NCBI RefSeq assembly: GCF_002028405.1
Contig: NZ_CP020046.1
Location: 248,001 to 312,000 of the forward strand
Length of the DNA: 64,000 nucleotides
Direction: 5' to 3'
From: Thiomonas intermedia
GTDB lineage: Bacteria; Pseudomonadota; Gammaproteobacteria; Burkholderiales; Burkholderiaceae_C
Positions within the stretch are counted from its first letter, which is position 1. Each line of letters starts with the position of its first letter. The translations under genes and the position numbers were made by a program. Below the pieces are notes generated by a model. The model did not search any database and was not told where the DNA came from. It saw only the letters and a list, made by a program, of their open reading frames with translations. Of the stretch, positions 9,227 through 17,757 are shown piece by piece.

Positions 9227-10113
9227 GCAGTTTCGTAGATCTCGCGCAGTGGGATGGGCGGATGCGTGCCGTCAAGAATCTCCGCCAGTTCCCCGATGCC
9301 CTCAAACCAGCTTTCCTGCGGCAGCAGGAAGTTTTCAAGGTCGAGGCTGGAGAGCAGCATGCGGCCTTCGGCACTTTTGCGCGCGTCGAGCAGGGCCTTC
9401 TGCAACTGGAAATGCAAACCGAAGTCGAGGTTCTTGCGTGTGACGACGGGCGGAAAGCCGTAACGCCGTGACTTGGCCACGATGCGCGTCTTGAGCGCCG
9501 CAGCCGACCGCCGCAGCTGCAACACCTCCCAGATGTAGCCGTCGACCGTACCTGAGTCGGCCAGACCGCTCCCGACGGCCTCTACTACTTTGTGCAGGGA
9601 ATAGGTGTAGAAGGTGCCGCGAAAGAATCGCTGCGGCGTCTCGTTCAAACTGCGCAGCGCCACCACGGGCACTACATAGCCGGAGTTCGACAAGGGGTCG
9701 TCGAAAGCGAACACGTCCCCCTTCAAATCAACCAGCGAATGCGCCTGGGTGCGCGATGCGGAGGTGATCAGATAACTCTGATACCACGGCTGTCCATGCC
9801 AGCCGGGCTGTGCACACAGCCGCACGAAGCTGCGCGCCACCACATAGGGATAGCCACAGATCCAGGCCGCTTCCATTTCATCCGAGCGCAGCGCTTCGAG
9901 CGCCTCCTGGTAACTCGACTTTTGAATGATCTGCACCGGCAGGCCGAGCTGCGCCTGCAGGAATGCCTGCCAAAGATGGATGGCGCCATCGTGCAGAAAA
10001 ACATCCGTGACGCCAAAACGAAAGGGCTTGCCCACGCCATGCGCACGAGCTTGAGCCTGAACGGCTGTATTGGCCAGACAAGCCAGTGCAGCAAGTGCGG
10101 TGCGGCGGTGCAT
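9223..10113 (-). CDS. aioX: AioX, periplasmic arsenite-binding protein
   Basis: A 296-aa secreted protein of the PhnD/phosphonate-binding superfamily. Residues 1-20 form a signal peptide ending in AVQAQA. The core carries GYPYVVARSF and DPLSNSGYVVP, typical of this fold. Cys86 (WICGYP) and Cys100 (VRLCAQP) are the candidates for the cysteine that binds As(III) in characterised AioX; which one aligns cannot be settled here. First gene of aioXSR, divergent from aioBA with 212 bp between start codons. Confidence 0.9.
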   Translation of the reverse strand: MHRRTALAALACLANTAVQAQARAHGVGKPFRFGVTDVFLHDGAIHLWQAFLQAQLGLPVQIIQKSSYQEALEALRSDEMEAAWICGYPYVVARSFVRLCAQPGWHGQPWYQSYLITSASRTQAHSLVDLKGDVFAFDDPLSNSGYVVPVVALRSLNETPQRFFRGTFYTYSLHKVVEAVGSGLADSGTVDGYIWEVLQLRRSAAALKTRIVAKSRRYGFPPVVTRKNLDFGLHFQLQKALLDARKSAEGRMLLSSLDLENFLLPQESWFEGIGELAEILDGTHPPIPLREIYETA

Positions 10114-10132
10114 GGCGCTCTCCAGAGGGTGC

Positions 10133-10181
10133 GTTTCGTTTTGGTAACCAGCGGCGCGTCAGGGCGTTACAAAATTGAAAC
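10133..10181. promoter_or_regulatory. Two 16-bp palindromes, putative aio enhancer sites
   Basis: Two copies of GTTWC-N6-GWAAC: 10133-10148 (left arm GTTTC, right arm GTAAC) and 10166-10181 (GTTAC, GAAAC). One copy, reverse-complemented, matches the other at 13 of 16 bases, and their centres are 33 bp apart, about three helical turns. They lie 86-134 bp upstream of the -24 element of aioB, the normal range for activator sites of sigma-54 promoters, and also in the aioX leader. AioR is the likely ligand; AioF, reported to bind twice in this region in Thiomonas, is the alternative. The second copy sits inside a larger repeat, GGCGTT 10163-10168 with AACGCC 10179-10184. Confidence 0.65.
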
Positions 10182-10266
10182 GCCAAGGCTTCGAATGACT
10201 TGACCAAGCGCACGGCAACCCACGTAAGACATTGATATTACTTGGATGATTTACGTAATGACGAGA

Positions 10267-10282
10267 TGGCATGGCCATTGCA
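10267..10282 (+). promoter_or_regulatory. Sigma-54 (RpoN) promoter of aioBA
   Basis: TGGCAT at 10267-10272, five bases, then TTGCA at 10278-10282: this matches the RpoN consensus TGGCAC-N5-TTGCW with the invariant GG and GC correctly spaced. The transcript would start near 10293, so an in-frame ATG at 10242 cannot be the aioB start. It agrees with AioR being a GAFTGA-type activator. Confidence 0.9.
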
Positions 10283-10325
10283 ATGCTGTACCTGCGATGA
10301 CATCAACCACCCACGAGGAGACATC

Positions 10326-10865
10326 ATGACCGAGAAAGTATCGCGCCGAATTTTTCTGAAAGTCGCTGGAACCAGCGTAGCAGGCGTAGGCGCTGCCGTC
10401 AGTCCGGTAGGGCCCGCAATGGCGGCGGGAGCGGATCAAGCGGCCATTCAGGCAGCCGCTGGCATGGCCGTGCTGCCCTACCCCAAATCCACAGTCGGCA
10501 AGGCCAGGGCTATGCAGGCCAACACCCCCGTGTCGTTCAGCTATCCAGACGCCGATTCGCCCTGCGTGGCGATCAAGATGGGCCAGCGCGTGGCCGGCGG
10601 CGTCGGCCCGGATGGCGACATCGTGGCTTACAGCAGCCTGTGTACCCACATGGGCTGCCCGCTGATGTATGACCCCAAGACCCGCAGCTTCAAGTGTCCC
10701 TGCCACTACAGCATGTTCGACCCCGAAAAATCCGGGCGGATGATCTGCGGCCAGGCCACCGAAGACCTGCCGCAGATTCAACTCAGCTACGACGCCGCAA
10801 GCGACTCGGTGCATGCCATCGCCGTGACCGGCCTGATCTACGGCCGCCAGGCCAACGTGCTGTAA
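10326..10865 (+). CDS. aioB: AioB, arsenite oxidase Rieske subunit
   Basis: A 179-aa small subunit of arsenite oxidase. The Tat signal is at residues 6-35 (SRRIFLK, ending AMAAG), so the folded AioAB dimer is exported through Tat on this signal. The Rieske [2Fe-2S] ligands are Cys106-x-His108 and Cys124-x2-His127; Cys111 and Cys126 are placed to form the Rieske disulfide, as in the Alcaligenes faecalis enzyme. The ATG at 10326 has an AGGAG ribosome site at 10315-10319 and lies after the sigma-54 promoter. It passes electrons from AioA to cytochrome c. Confidence 0.95.
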   Translation: MTEKVSRRIFLKVAGTSVAGVGAAVSPVGPAMAAGADQAAIQAAAGMAVLPYPKSTVGKARAMQANTPVSFSYPDADSPCVAIKMGQRVAGGVGPDGDIVAYSSLCTHMGCPLMYDPKTRSFKCPCHYSMFDPEKSGRMICGQATEDLPQIQLSYDAASDSVHAIAVTGLIYGRQANVL

Positions 10866-10886
10866 CCCATCAAGGAGACGAACACC

Positions 10887-13409
10887 ATGTCGCAATTCAA
10901 AGACCGCGTTGCGTTGCCCCCAGCCAATGCCCAGAAAACCAACCTCACCTGCCAGTTCTGCATCGTTGGATGCGGCTACCACGCGTTTAAGTGGGACGCC
11001 GAGAAGGAGGGCGGGCGGGCGCCCAGCCAGAATGCACTGGGCCTGGATTTCCGCAAGCAGCTCCCGCCGTTTTCCACCATCATGACCCCGGCCATGACCA
11101 ATGTGGTCACCGACCGGAACGGCAAACGCTACAACATCATGATCGTCCCCGACAAGGAATGCGTGGTCAATCAGGGGCAGAGTTCGACGCGCGGCGGCCG
11201 CATGGCGTCTTATTTCCATGGCGACAGCGGCATCACCCGCGAACGCCTTTTGCATCCGCGGATTTACCAAGGCGGCGAGTGGCTCGACACATCTTGGGAT
11301 TACGCCCTGCAGATTTACGGCGGCATGGTCAAGAAAATTCTCGACAAGGAAGGCCCCGACGCGATTGCGGTGGCGATGTTCGACCATGGCGGCTCGGGCG
11401 GCGGCTTCGAAAACACCTGGGGCACGGGCAAACTCGTGTTCTCAGCCATCCAGACGCCAACCTGCCGCATCCACAACCGCCCCGCCTACAACTCCGAATG
11501 CTTCGGTAATCGCGATATGGGCATTTTCGAGCTCAACAACAGCTACGAAGACGCTGAAATCGCTGACGTGATCTGGTCCAACGGCAATAATCCTTACGAA
11601 AACCAGACCAACTACTTCCTGGTGCACTGGCTGCCCAATCTTCAAGGCGCCACGCTCGACAAGAAGAAAAAGATGTTCCCCGATGAGCCGGTGGCCGCGG
11701 GCAAGTTCATCTTTGTCGATCCACGGCGCACACCGTCGATCTCGATCAGCGAGAGCGTCGCCAAAGACCAAGTCTTGCACTTGGCCATCAATCCAGGCGC
11801 GGATGGCGCGCTGTGGAACGGCATGCTCACCTACATCGTCGATCAGGGCTGGATCGACAAGGATTTCATCGCCCAGCACACCGAGGGTTTTGACCAAGCA
11901 GTGAAGACCAACCGGATGTCGCTCGATGAATGCAGCCGCATCACCGGCCTGCCGGTGGCGCAGATCAAGCAGGCTGCCGAGTGGAGCTACAAACCCAAGG
12001 CACCAGGCAAGCTGCCACGCACCATGCACGCCTTCGAGAAAGGCATCATCTGGGGCAATAACAACTACGTCACCGAGCAGGCCATGGGTGCGGTGGTCGT
12101 CGCCACGCACAACGTCGGGCGCCGCGGCACCGGGTGGGTCCGCATGGGCGGTCACCAGGAAGGCTATTGCCGCCCCGGCTACCCGGAGCCGGCGCATCGT
12201 TACCCGGCGGCCAATTTCCCTATTCCCATGCACGACAAATTGATCGAGGTCGATGACTACCTCATCAACGGCAAGGGCAAGATGATGACCTACTGGGCGT
12301 GCAACAGCTTCCAGACCACCAACAATGCCCAGGCGTTGCGCGAAGCCGTCATCCGGCGCAGCCAGATCGTGCGAAGCGCGATGGCCAAGGCACGCGGTGC
12401 CACGCCCTCCGAGATGGTGGATGTGATCTACGCCGCCACACAGAAAGGCGGCCTGTTCGTTGGCATGATGAATATCTATCCCACCATGCTCGCGGAGGCG
12501 GCCCAGATTATGTTCCCCGCCGCGCAATCCGGCGAGATGAACCTCACTTCGATGAACGGCGAGCGCCGCATGAGACTGACGGAAAAATTCATCGACCCAC
12601 CGGGCGAGGCTCTGCCCGACTGTCTGATTGCCGCGCGCATCGCCAACACCATCAAGGTGATGTACGAAAAAGAGGGCAATGCCAAGATGTCCAAGCATTT
12701 CGAAGGCTTCGATTGGGCCACAGAGGAAGATGCCTTCAACGACGGCTTCCGTCGCGCCGGTCAGCCCGGTGTAGGTGAAATCGATAGCCAGGGCGGACCG
12801 ACCGGACATCTGGCCACCTACGCCCTGCTGCGCAAGGCAGGCAACAACGGCGTGCAACTCCCTGTGAAACAAGTCGAGGGCGACAAGCTGATCGGCACGG
12901 AGATGCTCTACACCGAGGGAAAATTCGACACAAAAAGCGGCAAGGCAAGAATTTTCCCGGCTGCCTGGCAAGGCATGCTCAAACCCGCAGCCGATCAAAA
13001 GGCCAAATTCAAATTTTGGGTCAACAACGGTCGGCTCAATGAGGTCTGGCAGTCCTGGTACAACGATCAGTACGACAAGTTCATCACGGAGCGCTACCCG
13101 ATTGCCATCATCCAGATGAACCCTGCCGACATGCAAGGATTGGGCATCCATTCGACGGACATCGTCGAGGTCTTCAACGACAACGGCGCAACGACGGCGA
13201 TGGCCTACCCTGAGGCTTCCCTCAAACTGGGCAGCACGTTCATGGTGTTCGGCGCGCCCAAAGGCGTTCAAGGCTCGGTGACCAGCACCGCAACGGATGT
13301 CCATTTCCTCCCTTATTACAAGGGATCCTGGGCCAATATCCGGCGCGTTGGGTCGATGCCCGAATGGCAGCGCACCGTCACAACCAAGAGCCGCCTGTAC
13401 GAAGCCTGA
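10887..13409 (+). CDS. aioA: AioA, arsenite oxidase molybdopterin subunit
   Basis: An 840-aa catalytic subunit of the DMSO-reductase molybdoenzyme superfamily. The [3Fe-4S] site is Cys22-x2-Cys25-x3-Cys29 (CQFCIVGC), typical of AioA rather than ArrA or nitrate reductases. Other family stretches are [29 protein letters not shown] and [15 protein letters not shown]. It oxidises As(III) to As(V) at a bis-pterin Mo centre in the periplasm. It has no signal peptide and is carried out with AioB. Good ribosome site (AAGGAG) 11 bp before the ATG. A strong terminator follows. Confidence 0.97.
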   Translation: MSQFKDRVALPPANAQKTNLTCQFCIVGCGYHAFKWDAEKEGGRAPSQNALGLDFRKQLPPFSTIMTPAMTNVVTDRNGKRYNIMIVPDKECVVNQGQSSTRGGRMASYFHGDSGITRERLLHPRIYQGGEWLDTSWDYALQIYGGMVKKILDKEGPDAIAVAMFDHGGSGGGFENTWGTGKLVFSAIQTPTCRIHNRPAYNSECFGNRDMGIFELNNSYEDAEIADVIWSNGNNPYENQTNYFLVHWLPNLQGATLDKKKKMFPDEPVAAGKFIFVDPRRTPSISISESVAKDQVLHLAINPGADGALWNGMLTYIVDQGWIDKDFIAQHTEGFDQAVKTNRMSLDECSRITGLPVAQIKQAAEWSYKPKAPGKLPRTMHAFEKGIIWGNNNYVTEQAMGAVVVATHNVGRRGTGWVRMGGHQEGYCRPGYPEPAHRYPAANFPIPMHDKLIEVDDYLINGKGKMMTYWACNSFQTTNNAQALREAVIRRSQIVRSAMAKARGATPSEMVDVIYAATQKGGLFVGMMNIYPTMLAEAAQIMFPAAQSGEMNLTSMNGERRMRLTEKFIDPPGEALPDCLIAARIANTIKVMYEKEGNAKMSKHFEGFDWATEEDAFNDGFRRAGQPGVGEIDSQGGPTGHLATYALLRKAGNNGVQLPVKQVEGDKLIGTEMLYTEGKFDTKSGKARIFPAAWQGMLKPAADQKAKFKFWVNNGRLNEVWQSWYNDQYDKFITERYPIAIIQMNPADMQGLGIHSTDIVEVFNDNGATTAMAYPEASLKLGSTFMVFGAPKGVQGSVTSTATDVHFLPYYKGSWANIRRVGSMPEWQRTVTTKSRLYEA

Positions 13410-13498
13410 CTCACCGGGCCGTCAAGCCAATCGTTTTCGATCTCCCTTGCTGCGCCTGATGCACTTGGGGGCCGCTCTCCTCCTCAGCGGCGTATCGG

Positions 13499-13525
13499 AC
13501 GGGCTGCGGCTGCAGCCCGTTTTTT
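13499..13525 (+). terminator. Intrinsic terminator after aioA
   Basis: CGGGCTGC at 13500-13507 pairs perfectly with GCAGCCCG at 13512-13519 over a 4-base loop and is followed by six T residues (13520-13525). It separates aioBA from the cytochrome-nitroreductase-aioF genes and may give lower downstream transcription. No clear sigma-54 element was seen between it and the cytochrome gene. Confidence 0.85.
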
Positions 13526-13601
13526 CCGCCCCTGATCAGAAATTCTCCTTCGGCGACACTGCCGATCCACCACTGCCTGAAATTACATAAAAGGAACTGC
13601 C

Positions 13602-13913
13602 ATGAAAAAAATCCTGATCACTGCGCTGCTGAGCGCCTGCACCGTCCAAGCCTGGGCAGCACCAGACATGATGGCCCTGGCCAAGTCAAAGAACTGCCTG
13701 GCTTGCCATGCAGTCGATACCAAGATCGTCGGGCCGGCCTATAAAGCCGTGGCGCAAAAATACGCCGGCAAACCCGGGGCCGAGCAGATGCTGGTCAACG
13801 CCGTATTGCATGGCCATGTTGGCACTTGGGGGCAAATGCCGATGCCAGCCAATACCAATGTCACCCCCGCTCAAGCCAAGGAACTGGTCGCATGGATCCT
13901 GAGCCTGAAGTGA
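13602..13913 (+). CDS. Periplasmic c-type cytochrome, likely electron acceptor of AioAB
   Basis: A 103-aa class I cytochrome c of the c551/c552 kind. Signal peptide residues 1-20 (ending WAA), haem motif CLACH near residue 32, and a methionine-rich stretch (GQMPMPANTNV) that supplies the axial Met. Cytochromes of this size sit directly behind aioBA in many arsenite oxidisers and accept electrons from the Rieske subunit. The 192-bp gap to aioA contains a terminator. The nitroreductase start overlaps the last 22 bp. Confidence 0.88.
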   Translation: MKKILITALLSACTVQAWAAPDMMALAKSKNCLACHAVDTKIVGPAYKAVAQKYAGKPGAEQMLVNAVLHGHVGTWGQMPMPANTNVTPAQAKELVAWILSLK

Positions 13914-14593
13914 GTGCGCACTCGCCAACACAGGCGCAGGCAACTGTGGCGGCGGTGGCAACTGCAACACAGGTCAGCGAAGCGGGAATCGTGGCTGCGC
14001 TGCTGCGCAGACGTCAGCAGGTTTCACCCAAGCGTCTGCGTGAGCCAGGGCCAGACGCAGAGCAGACCAGGGCCTTGTTCGATGCTGCGGCGCAAGCACC
14101 AGACCACGGCCTGATCTTGCCGTGGCGTTTCGTGGTCGTCCCGACTTCTGCTCGCGGTCTTCTGGGTGACGCATTTGCTCAGGCCTTGTTCGACCGCGAT
14201 CCGAATGCCACGGAAATGCAACTGCAGGACGCCAGGGACAAGGCCTTTCGCGGCCCCTTTCTCGCCCTGGCCATTGCCCGCCTGCATGATGAGCATCCCG
14301 AGATTCCTCCTGCCGAACGTCTGGTCTCGTTGGGCTGTGCATTGCAGAATGTGCTGCTGCAGGCGCAGGCCCAGGGGTTCGGCGCGGGCTTGGTCAGCGG
14401 TCTGGCGCTGAACTCCGAGCCGCTGCGTCGCCTGTTCATGCTGGATGATGCGGAACAAGCCGTCTGCTTCGTATTGGTTGGAACACCACTATCCAGCAAG
14501 ACGCAGCGCAAGCGGCCAACCCCGGAATCCTTCGTCAGTAAACTCCACGTGAGCCCGACAAGCGCAACGCTGGTGCAGGTGCCTGCGCCATGA
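13892..14593 (+). CDS. Nitroreductase-family flavoprotein (AoxC-like)
   Basis: A 233-aa protein with the nitroreductase fold: RRRQQVSPKRL at the FMN-binding N-terminus, AAQAPDHGLILPWRFVVV, and GCALQNVLLQAQAQGFGAGLVSG in the dimer helix. It is closest in kind to YdjA/TdcC-like nitroreductases. A nitroreductase gene (aoxC) also follows the oxidase genes in the Herminiimonas aox locus; its role in arsenite oxidation is not established. The start is the ATG within the end of the cytochrome gene, and the stop overlaps aioF as ATGA, so the three genes form one unit. Confidence 0.78.
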   Translation: MDPEPEVSAHSPTQAQATVAAVATATQVSEAGIVAALLRRRQQVSPKRLREPGPDAEQTRALFDAAAQAPDHGLILPWRFVVVPTSARGLLGDAFAQALFDRDPNATEMQLQDARDKAFRGPFLALAIARLHDEHPEIPPAERLVSLGCALQNVLLQAQAQGFGAGLVSGLALNSEPLRRLFMLDDAEQAVCFVLVGTPLSSKTQRKRPTPESFVSKLHVSPTSATLVQVPAP

Positions 14594-14934
14594 GGCAGGC
14601 GCACCCCTTTGTCGACATCACACCACCCTCTTCCAGTGCCGATGCAGCCACCACGGAAGTCGTCGAGGCCATCTTCCAGGAAGCTGCTGAGCTGTTCGCA
14701 TCCTTATCGAGCCCGATCCGGCTAAAAATCGTCTGTCAACTCAACCGGCAGGCGCAAACCGTGCAAAATCTGGTCACACTGGTGCACAGTTCACAGCCCA
14801 ATGTATCTGCCCACCTGCGCCACCTGCGCCTAGCAGGCATCGTGAGAAGTCATCGGGCCGGGCATCAAGTTGTCTACGCCATGCAACGGCGCCTCGTTGC
14901 AGAGTTGTGCAACACCGTCTGCATGACGACGTGA
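14590..14934 (+). CDS. aioF: AioF-like ArsR/SmtB regulator of the aio operon
   Basis: A 114-aa winged-helix protein. The DNA-reading segment is SSQPNVSAHLRHLRLAGIVRSHRAGHQVVY (two parts, residues 67-96). It lacks the ELCVCDL box; the cysteines are Cys49 (KIVCQL) and the C-terminal pair Cys107 and Cys111 (ELCNTVC). In Thiomonas arsenitoxydans an ArsR/SmtB member encoded in the aio operon, AioF, binds arsenic and then the aio regulatory region. Position, size and cysteine content agree, so the symbol is used by analogy. The start overlaps the nitroreductase stop. Confidence 0.75.
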   Translation: MRQAHPFVDITPPSSSADAATTEVVEAIFQEAAELFASLSSPIRLKIVCQLNRQAQTVQNLVTLVHSSQPNVSAHLRHLRLAGIVRSHRAGHQVVYAMQRRLVAELCNTVCMTT

Positions 14935-14956
14935 AGTCATCGTAGAACGCGCAGGG

Positions 14957-15052
14957 TTGCACATGCCGAACTAAACGAGCGATAACTTCGGCTGGGAGGC
15001 TGCATCTTTTTCGCAGGCCTTGCGTCATCACAAGTAGACATCATTCTTGTGA
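14957..15052 (+). promoter_or_regulatory. Possible promoter and 7-bp-arm operator before the permease
   Basis: TTGCAC at 14957-14962 and GATAAC at 14981-14986, 18 bp apart, are a weak sigma-70 candidate. Further down, TCACAAG at 15028-15034 and CTTGTGA at 15046-15052 form a perfect inverted repeat with an 11-bp spacer whose right arm overlaps the ribosome site of the permease gene. It could be an operator for AioF or another ArsR protein, or an RNA hairpin that hides the ribosome site. Confidence 0.45.
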
Positions 15053-15059
15053 GGTTTCC

Positions 15060-16130
15060 ATGCAAAGCCCCGTCCAGGCCGCCCCGAGTCCTGCCCCCGC
15101 GGTTCAACCCGCCGCCTGGCGCGCCTGGATCGTGCCTGTGCTGTTCGTACTTGGCTGGGCGGCGGCGTACAGCCAACTCGAACCGGGTACCGACGCCTTC
15201 ATGCACGGGCTCTCGGCCGTGACCGGCTTGTCACCGGCAGGACACCTTTACAGCGCCGTGGCCTTCTTTGTCTTTGAGGTGCCCAAGGTGCTGATGCTGC
15301 TGGCGCTCATCGTGTTTGTCGTTGGCGTGATCCAGACTTTTTTCACCCCCGAGAAGACCCGCTCCATCCTGGCCGGACGCCGTCAGGGCGTGGGCAACGT
15401 CATGGCTGCGGCGCTAGGCATCGTCACTCCGTTCTGTTCCTGCTCGGCCGTGCCGCTGTTCATTGGCTTTCTCACCGCCGGTGTACCGCTGGGCGTGACG
15501 TTCTCGTTCCTGGTGTCCGCGCCCATGGTCAACGAGGTGGCGCTGGCGCTGCTGCTGGGCATGTTCGGCTGGAAGATCGCGGCCATCTATCTGAGCCTGG
15601 GTCTGGCGGTGGCGATTGCGGCCGGACTGGTGATCGGGCGCATGAACCCGGTGAACCTGGTTGAGCCGTGGGTGTTCGACATGCCCGCGGTGCAGGGTGA
15701 GGAGGGGCGGCTCGTCTGGCAGGCCCGCTTCGCCCAGGGCTGGGCCCATGTGCGCGACATCGTGCTCAAGGTCGCTCCCTACATCCTGGCAGGCGTGGGC
15801 GTGGGCGCGTGGATCCACGGCTATGTGCCGCAGGACTTCATGGCTCATCTCATGGGCAAGAGCGCCTGGTGGTCGGTGCCTCTGGCCGTGCTCATGGGCG
15901 TGCCGATGTATTCGAACGCGGCGGGCATCATCCCGGTGGTGCAGGCCCTGCTGGGCAAGGGGGCGGCACTGGGCACCACCCTGGCTTTCATGATGGCAGT
16001 GACTGCGCTGTCGCTGCCCGAGTTCATGATTCTGAAGAAGGTGATGAAGCCCAGACTCATCGCGCTGTTCGCCGGCGTGGTGTCGGTGGGCATTGTCATC
16101 GTCGGCTATGTGTTCAACGCGGTGATGTGA
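15060..16130 (+). CDS. ArsP-like permease (DUF318 family)
   Basis: A 356-aa inner-membrane permease with about eight helices. The hallmark PFCSCSAVPLFIGF (about residues 123-136) with adjacent cysteines and the later GVPMYSNAAGIIPV repeat mark the DUF318/ArsP family. Characterised ArsP members export trivalent organoarsenicals; other members are linked to metal or small-molecule efflux. The neighbours (DUF2892, mini-thioredoxin, ArsC) favour a metalloid role here. First gene of a probable six-gene operon ending with the second arsC. Confidence 0.8.
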   Translation: MQSPVQAAPSPAPAVQPAAWRAWIVPVLFVLGWAAAYSQLEPGTDAFMHGLSAVTGLSPAGHLYSAVAFFVFEVPKVLMLLALIVFVVGVIQTFFTPEKTRSILAGRRQGVGNVMAAALGIVTPFCSCSAVPLFIGFLTAGVPLGVTFSFLVSAPMVNEVALALLLGMFGWKIAAIYLSLGLAVAIAAGLVIGRMNPVNLVEPWVFDMPAVQGEEGRLVWQARFAQGWAHVRDIVLKVAPYILAGVGVGAWIHGYVPQDFMAHLMGKSAWWSVPLAVLMGVPMYSNAAGIIPVVQALLGKGAALGTTLAFMMAVTALSLPEFMILKKVMKPRLIALFAGVVSVGIVIVGYVFNAVM

Positions 16131-16175
16131 CGCTTCTCACATCGGCATTTCCTCTCTCAACTCTAGGAGACTCGT

Positions 16176-16427
16176 ATGACCGTCAATCGCATGGTGAGCA
16201 TCATGGCAGGGTTCATGGTGCTGCTCAGCCTGGTCCTGGCGCAAATCACGCAACAGATCGACCTGTTCCGCCCCACCTGGCTTTGGCTGACGGTCTTCGT
16301 CGGCCTGAATCTGTTCCAGATGGGTTTCACCGGTTTTTGCCCCGCAGCCCGGATTTTCAAGGCGCTGGGCCTGAAGGAGGCGACCAGTGCCTGCGGCACC
16401 ACCTCGCCGGGCAAGGGCTGCTGCTGA
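16176..16427 (+). CDS. DUF2892 (YgaP-type) small membrane protein
   Basis: An 83-aa protein with two membrane helices (about residues 8-28 and 36-55) and the motif GFTGFCPAARIFKALGL, which marks the DUF2892/YgaP transmembrane domain. The tail ends in CGTTSPGKGCC, again a vicinal cysteine pair. Ribosome site TAGGAG upstream. Such domains often accompany rhodaneses or thioredoxins; it sits between the permease and a mini-thioredoxin and may anchor a thiol relay at the membrane (inference). Confidence 0.75.
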   Translation: MTVNRMVSIMAGFMVLLSLVLAQITQQIDLFRPTWLWLTVFVGLNLFQMGFTGFCPAARIFKALGLKEATSACGTTSPGKGCC

Positions 16428-16465
16428 GCCGCGCCTTGCTCACCCCTCGATCCAAAGGAGATCTC

Positions 16466-16702
16466 ATGCTGAACATCAAAATCCTCGGCACGGGCTGTGC
16501 CAACTGTAAAAACACCCAGAAGCTGGTCGAGGACGTGCTCGCGGCCAAAGGTCTGCAGGCACAGGTCGACAAGGTCGAGGACATTCCCTCCATCATGCAA
16601 TACGGCATCATGCGCACGCCCGGCGTGGTCATCGACGGCAAAGTGGTGCACAGCGGCGGCATTCCCAGCCGTTCGCAAGTGGAAGGCTGGCTCGTCGGCT
16701 GA
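16466..16702 (+). CDS. Small redox-active thioredoxin-fold protein
   Basis: A 78-aa protein of the glutaredoxin-like redox-active disulfide family. The active site is CANC (residues 11-14, GTGCANCKN), and the cis-proline loop is MRTPGVVIDG. Ribosome site AAAGGAG is 6-9 bp before the ATG. Proteins of this type are commonly encoded beside ArsP/DUF318 permeases. It may reduce an arsenical or a cysteine pair on the permease or DUF2892 protein before export (inference). Confidence 0.82.
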   Translation: MLNIKILGTGCANCKNTQKLVEDVLAAKGLQAQVDKVEDIPSIMQYGIMRTPGVVIDGKVVHSGGIPSRSQVEGWLVG

Positions 16703-16735
16703 TGGCGCTTCTCTCTTAACCAACCCAGAAACCTC

Positions 16736-17239
16736 ATGAACAAGACCCTCTTCGCCCTGGCCCTGGTCGCGGGCAGCGTGGTGGCTGCAGCCGCCCATGC
16801 CGACTCGTCCACGTGGACACAAAAAATCATCACCCCCGAAGTCGCCCTCAAGGCGGCCCAGGCCGCCAAGGCCGAATGCGCCAAGCGGGGCTGGCAAGTC
16901 GCCGTGACGGTGACCGATCCCTCTGGTTTGCCGCTGGTCATGCTGCGCGACCGCTATGCCGGCTGGCACACGGTCGAGGCGGCCGATGGCAAGGCACGCA
17001 CCGCCGCCAGCTGGCGGCAGGCGACCAGCGCGGTGGCGGTCGGCCTGAACAGGCCCGACTCGCCCGAGCAGGCGATCAAGTCGCTGCCCGGTGTGGTGAT
17101 GGTGGGAGGCGGCCTGCCGATCGATGCCGCGGGGCAGATGGTGGGCACCATCGGCGTATCGGGAGCGCCGGGCGGAGCGAACCACGACATTTGTGCCAAG
17201 GCTGGGCTGGATGCCGTGGCCGAAGATCTGGCATTCTGA
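16736..17239 (+). CDS. Secreted GlcG/HbpS-family haem-binding-like protein
   Basis: A 167-aa protein with a signal peptide (residues 1-22, ending AAHAD) and a single GlcG/HbpS domain: VTVTDPSGLPLVMLRD, then GVVMVGGGLPI and GTIGVSGAPGGANHDICAKAGLDA. Family members bind haem, cobalamin or unknown small ligands; function is mostly unknown. A periplasmic location is predicted. It belongs to the permease operon by orientation and close spacing (33 bp from the thioredoxin gene). Confidence 0.75.
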   Translation: MNKTLFALALVAGSVVAAAAHADSSTWTQKIITPEVALKAAQAAKAECAKRGWQVAVTVTDPSGLPLVMLRDRYAGWHTVEAADGKARTAASWRQATSAVAVGLNRPDSPEQAIKSLPGVVMVGGGLPIDAAGQMVGTIGVSGAPGGANHDICAKAGLDAVAEDLAF

Positions 17240-17293
17240 CGGTGCAGCCCACGCCTCGCACGTGGGCTCCTTGAGACTTTTGAGAACACCCCC

Positions 17294-17749
17294 ATGCCCT
17301 TCACGCCCTTCCCTGTCGCCCACGAATTCCACATGAGTCTGCGTGTGGCCGATCTTGCGCGCAGCACGACGTTCTACACCGCCTTCTTCGGCCTGCCGCC
17401 CAAAGACGGCACGGCCCGCTACAGCACTTTTGTCGTGCCACATCTGCACCTTAATCTGGTGCTGCTGGTCAACGACCGTGGCCAGGCGCTGGACACCTAC
17501 AGCCTCTACCACCTCGGACTGGGCGTGGCGGGCAAGGCGGAGGTCATCGCGGCACACCACACCGCCGTGGCTGCAGGTGCCGAAATCGTCAAGCCGCCGC
17601 GCACCACCTGGCGCGGCACGCCGTTGCACGAACTGTGGCTGCGAGACCCCAGCGGCTATCTGATCGAAATCTATGCCCGACTGAGCCCGGACGAACTCGC
17701 CCAGATGCCCGCCGACCAGGAGCCCGTTTTCCTGCTGCCCAACAACTGA
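17294..17749 (+). CDS. VOC-family (glyoxalase-like) protein
   Basis: A 151-aa vicinal-oxygen-chelate protein with two beta-alpha-beta-beta-beta halves. Candidate metal ligands are the first-strand His (HEFHMSL), the central His in SLYHLGLGV and Glu in GYLIEIYARL. It lacks the CC pair of ArsI, so it is probably not a C-As lyase. Relatives near ars genes are often annotated glyoxalase/bleomycin-resistance; the substrate is unknown. It is followed after 8 bp by arsC, which suggests cotranscription. Confidence 0.75.
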   Translation: MPFTPFPVAHEFHMSLRVADLARSTTFYTAFFGLPPKDGTARYSTFVVPHLHLNLVLLVNDRGQALDTYSLYHLGLGVAGKAEVIAAHHTAVAAGAEIVKPPRTTWRGTPLHELWLRDPSGYLIEIYARLSPDELAQMPADQEPVFLLPNN

Positions 17750-17757
17750 GACCCACC

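Noticed and set aside
10242-10325. Longer aioB start at 10242
   Set aside because: The sigma-54 promoter at 10267-10282 lies inside this extension, and the Tat signal begins properly at 10326 with a good ribosome site.
11442-13304. 620-codon open frame on the minus strand across aioA
   Set aside because: It is antisense to the highly conserved aioA; high-GC third positions keep the opposite strand open. No recognisable domains or ribosome site.
17294-17749. Second ArsI C-As lyase
   Set aside because: VOC fold is present but the vicinal CC arsenic site is missing, so only a generic VOC call is supported.
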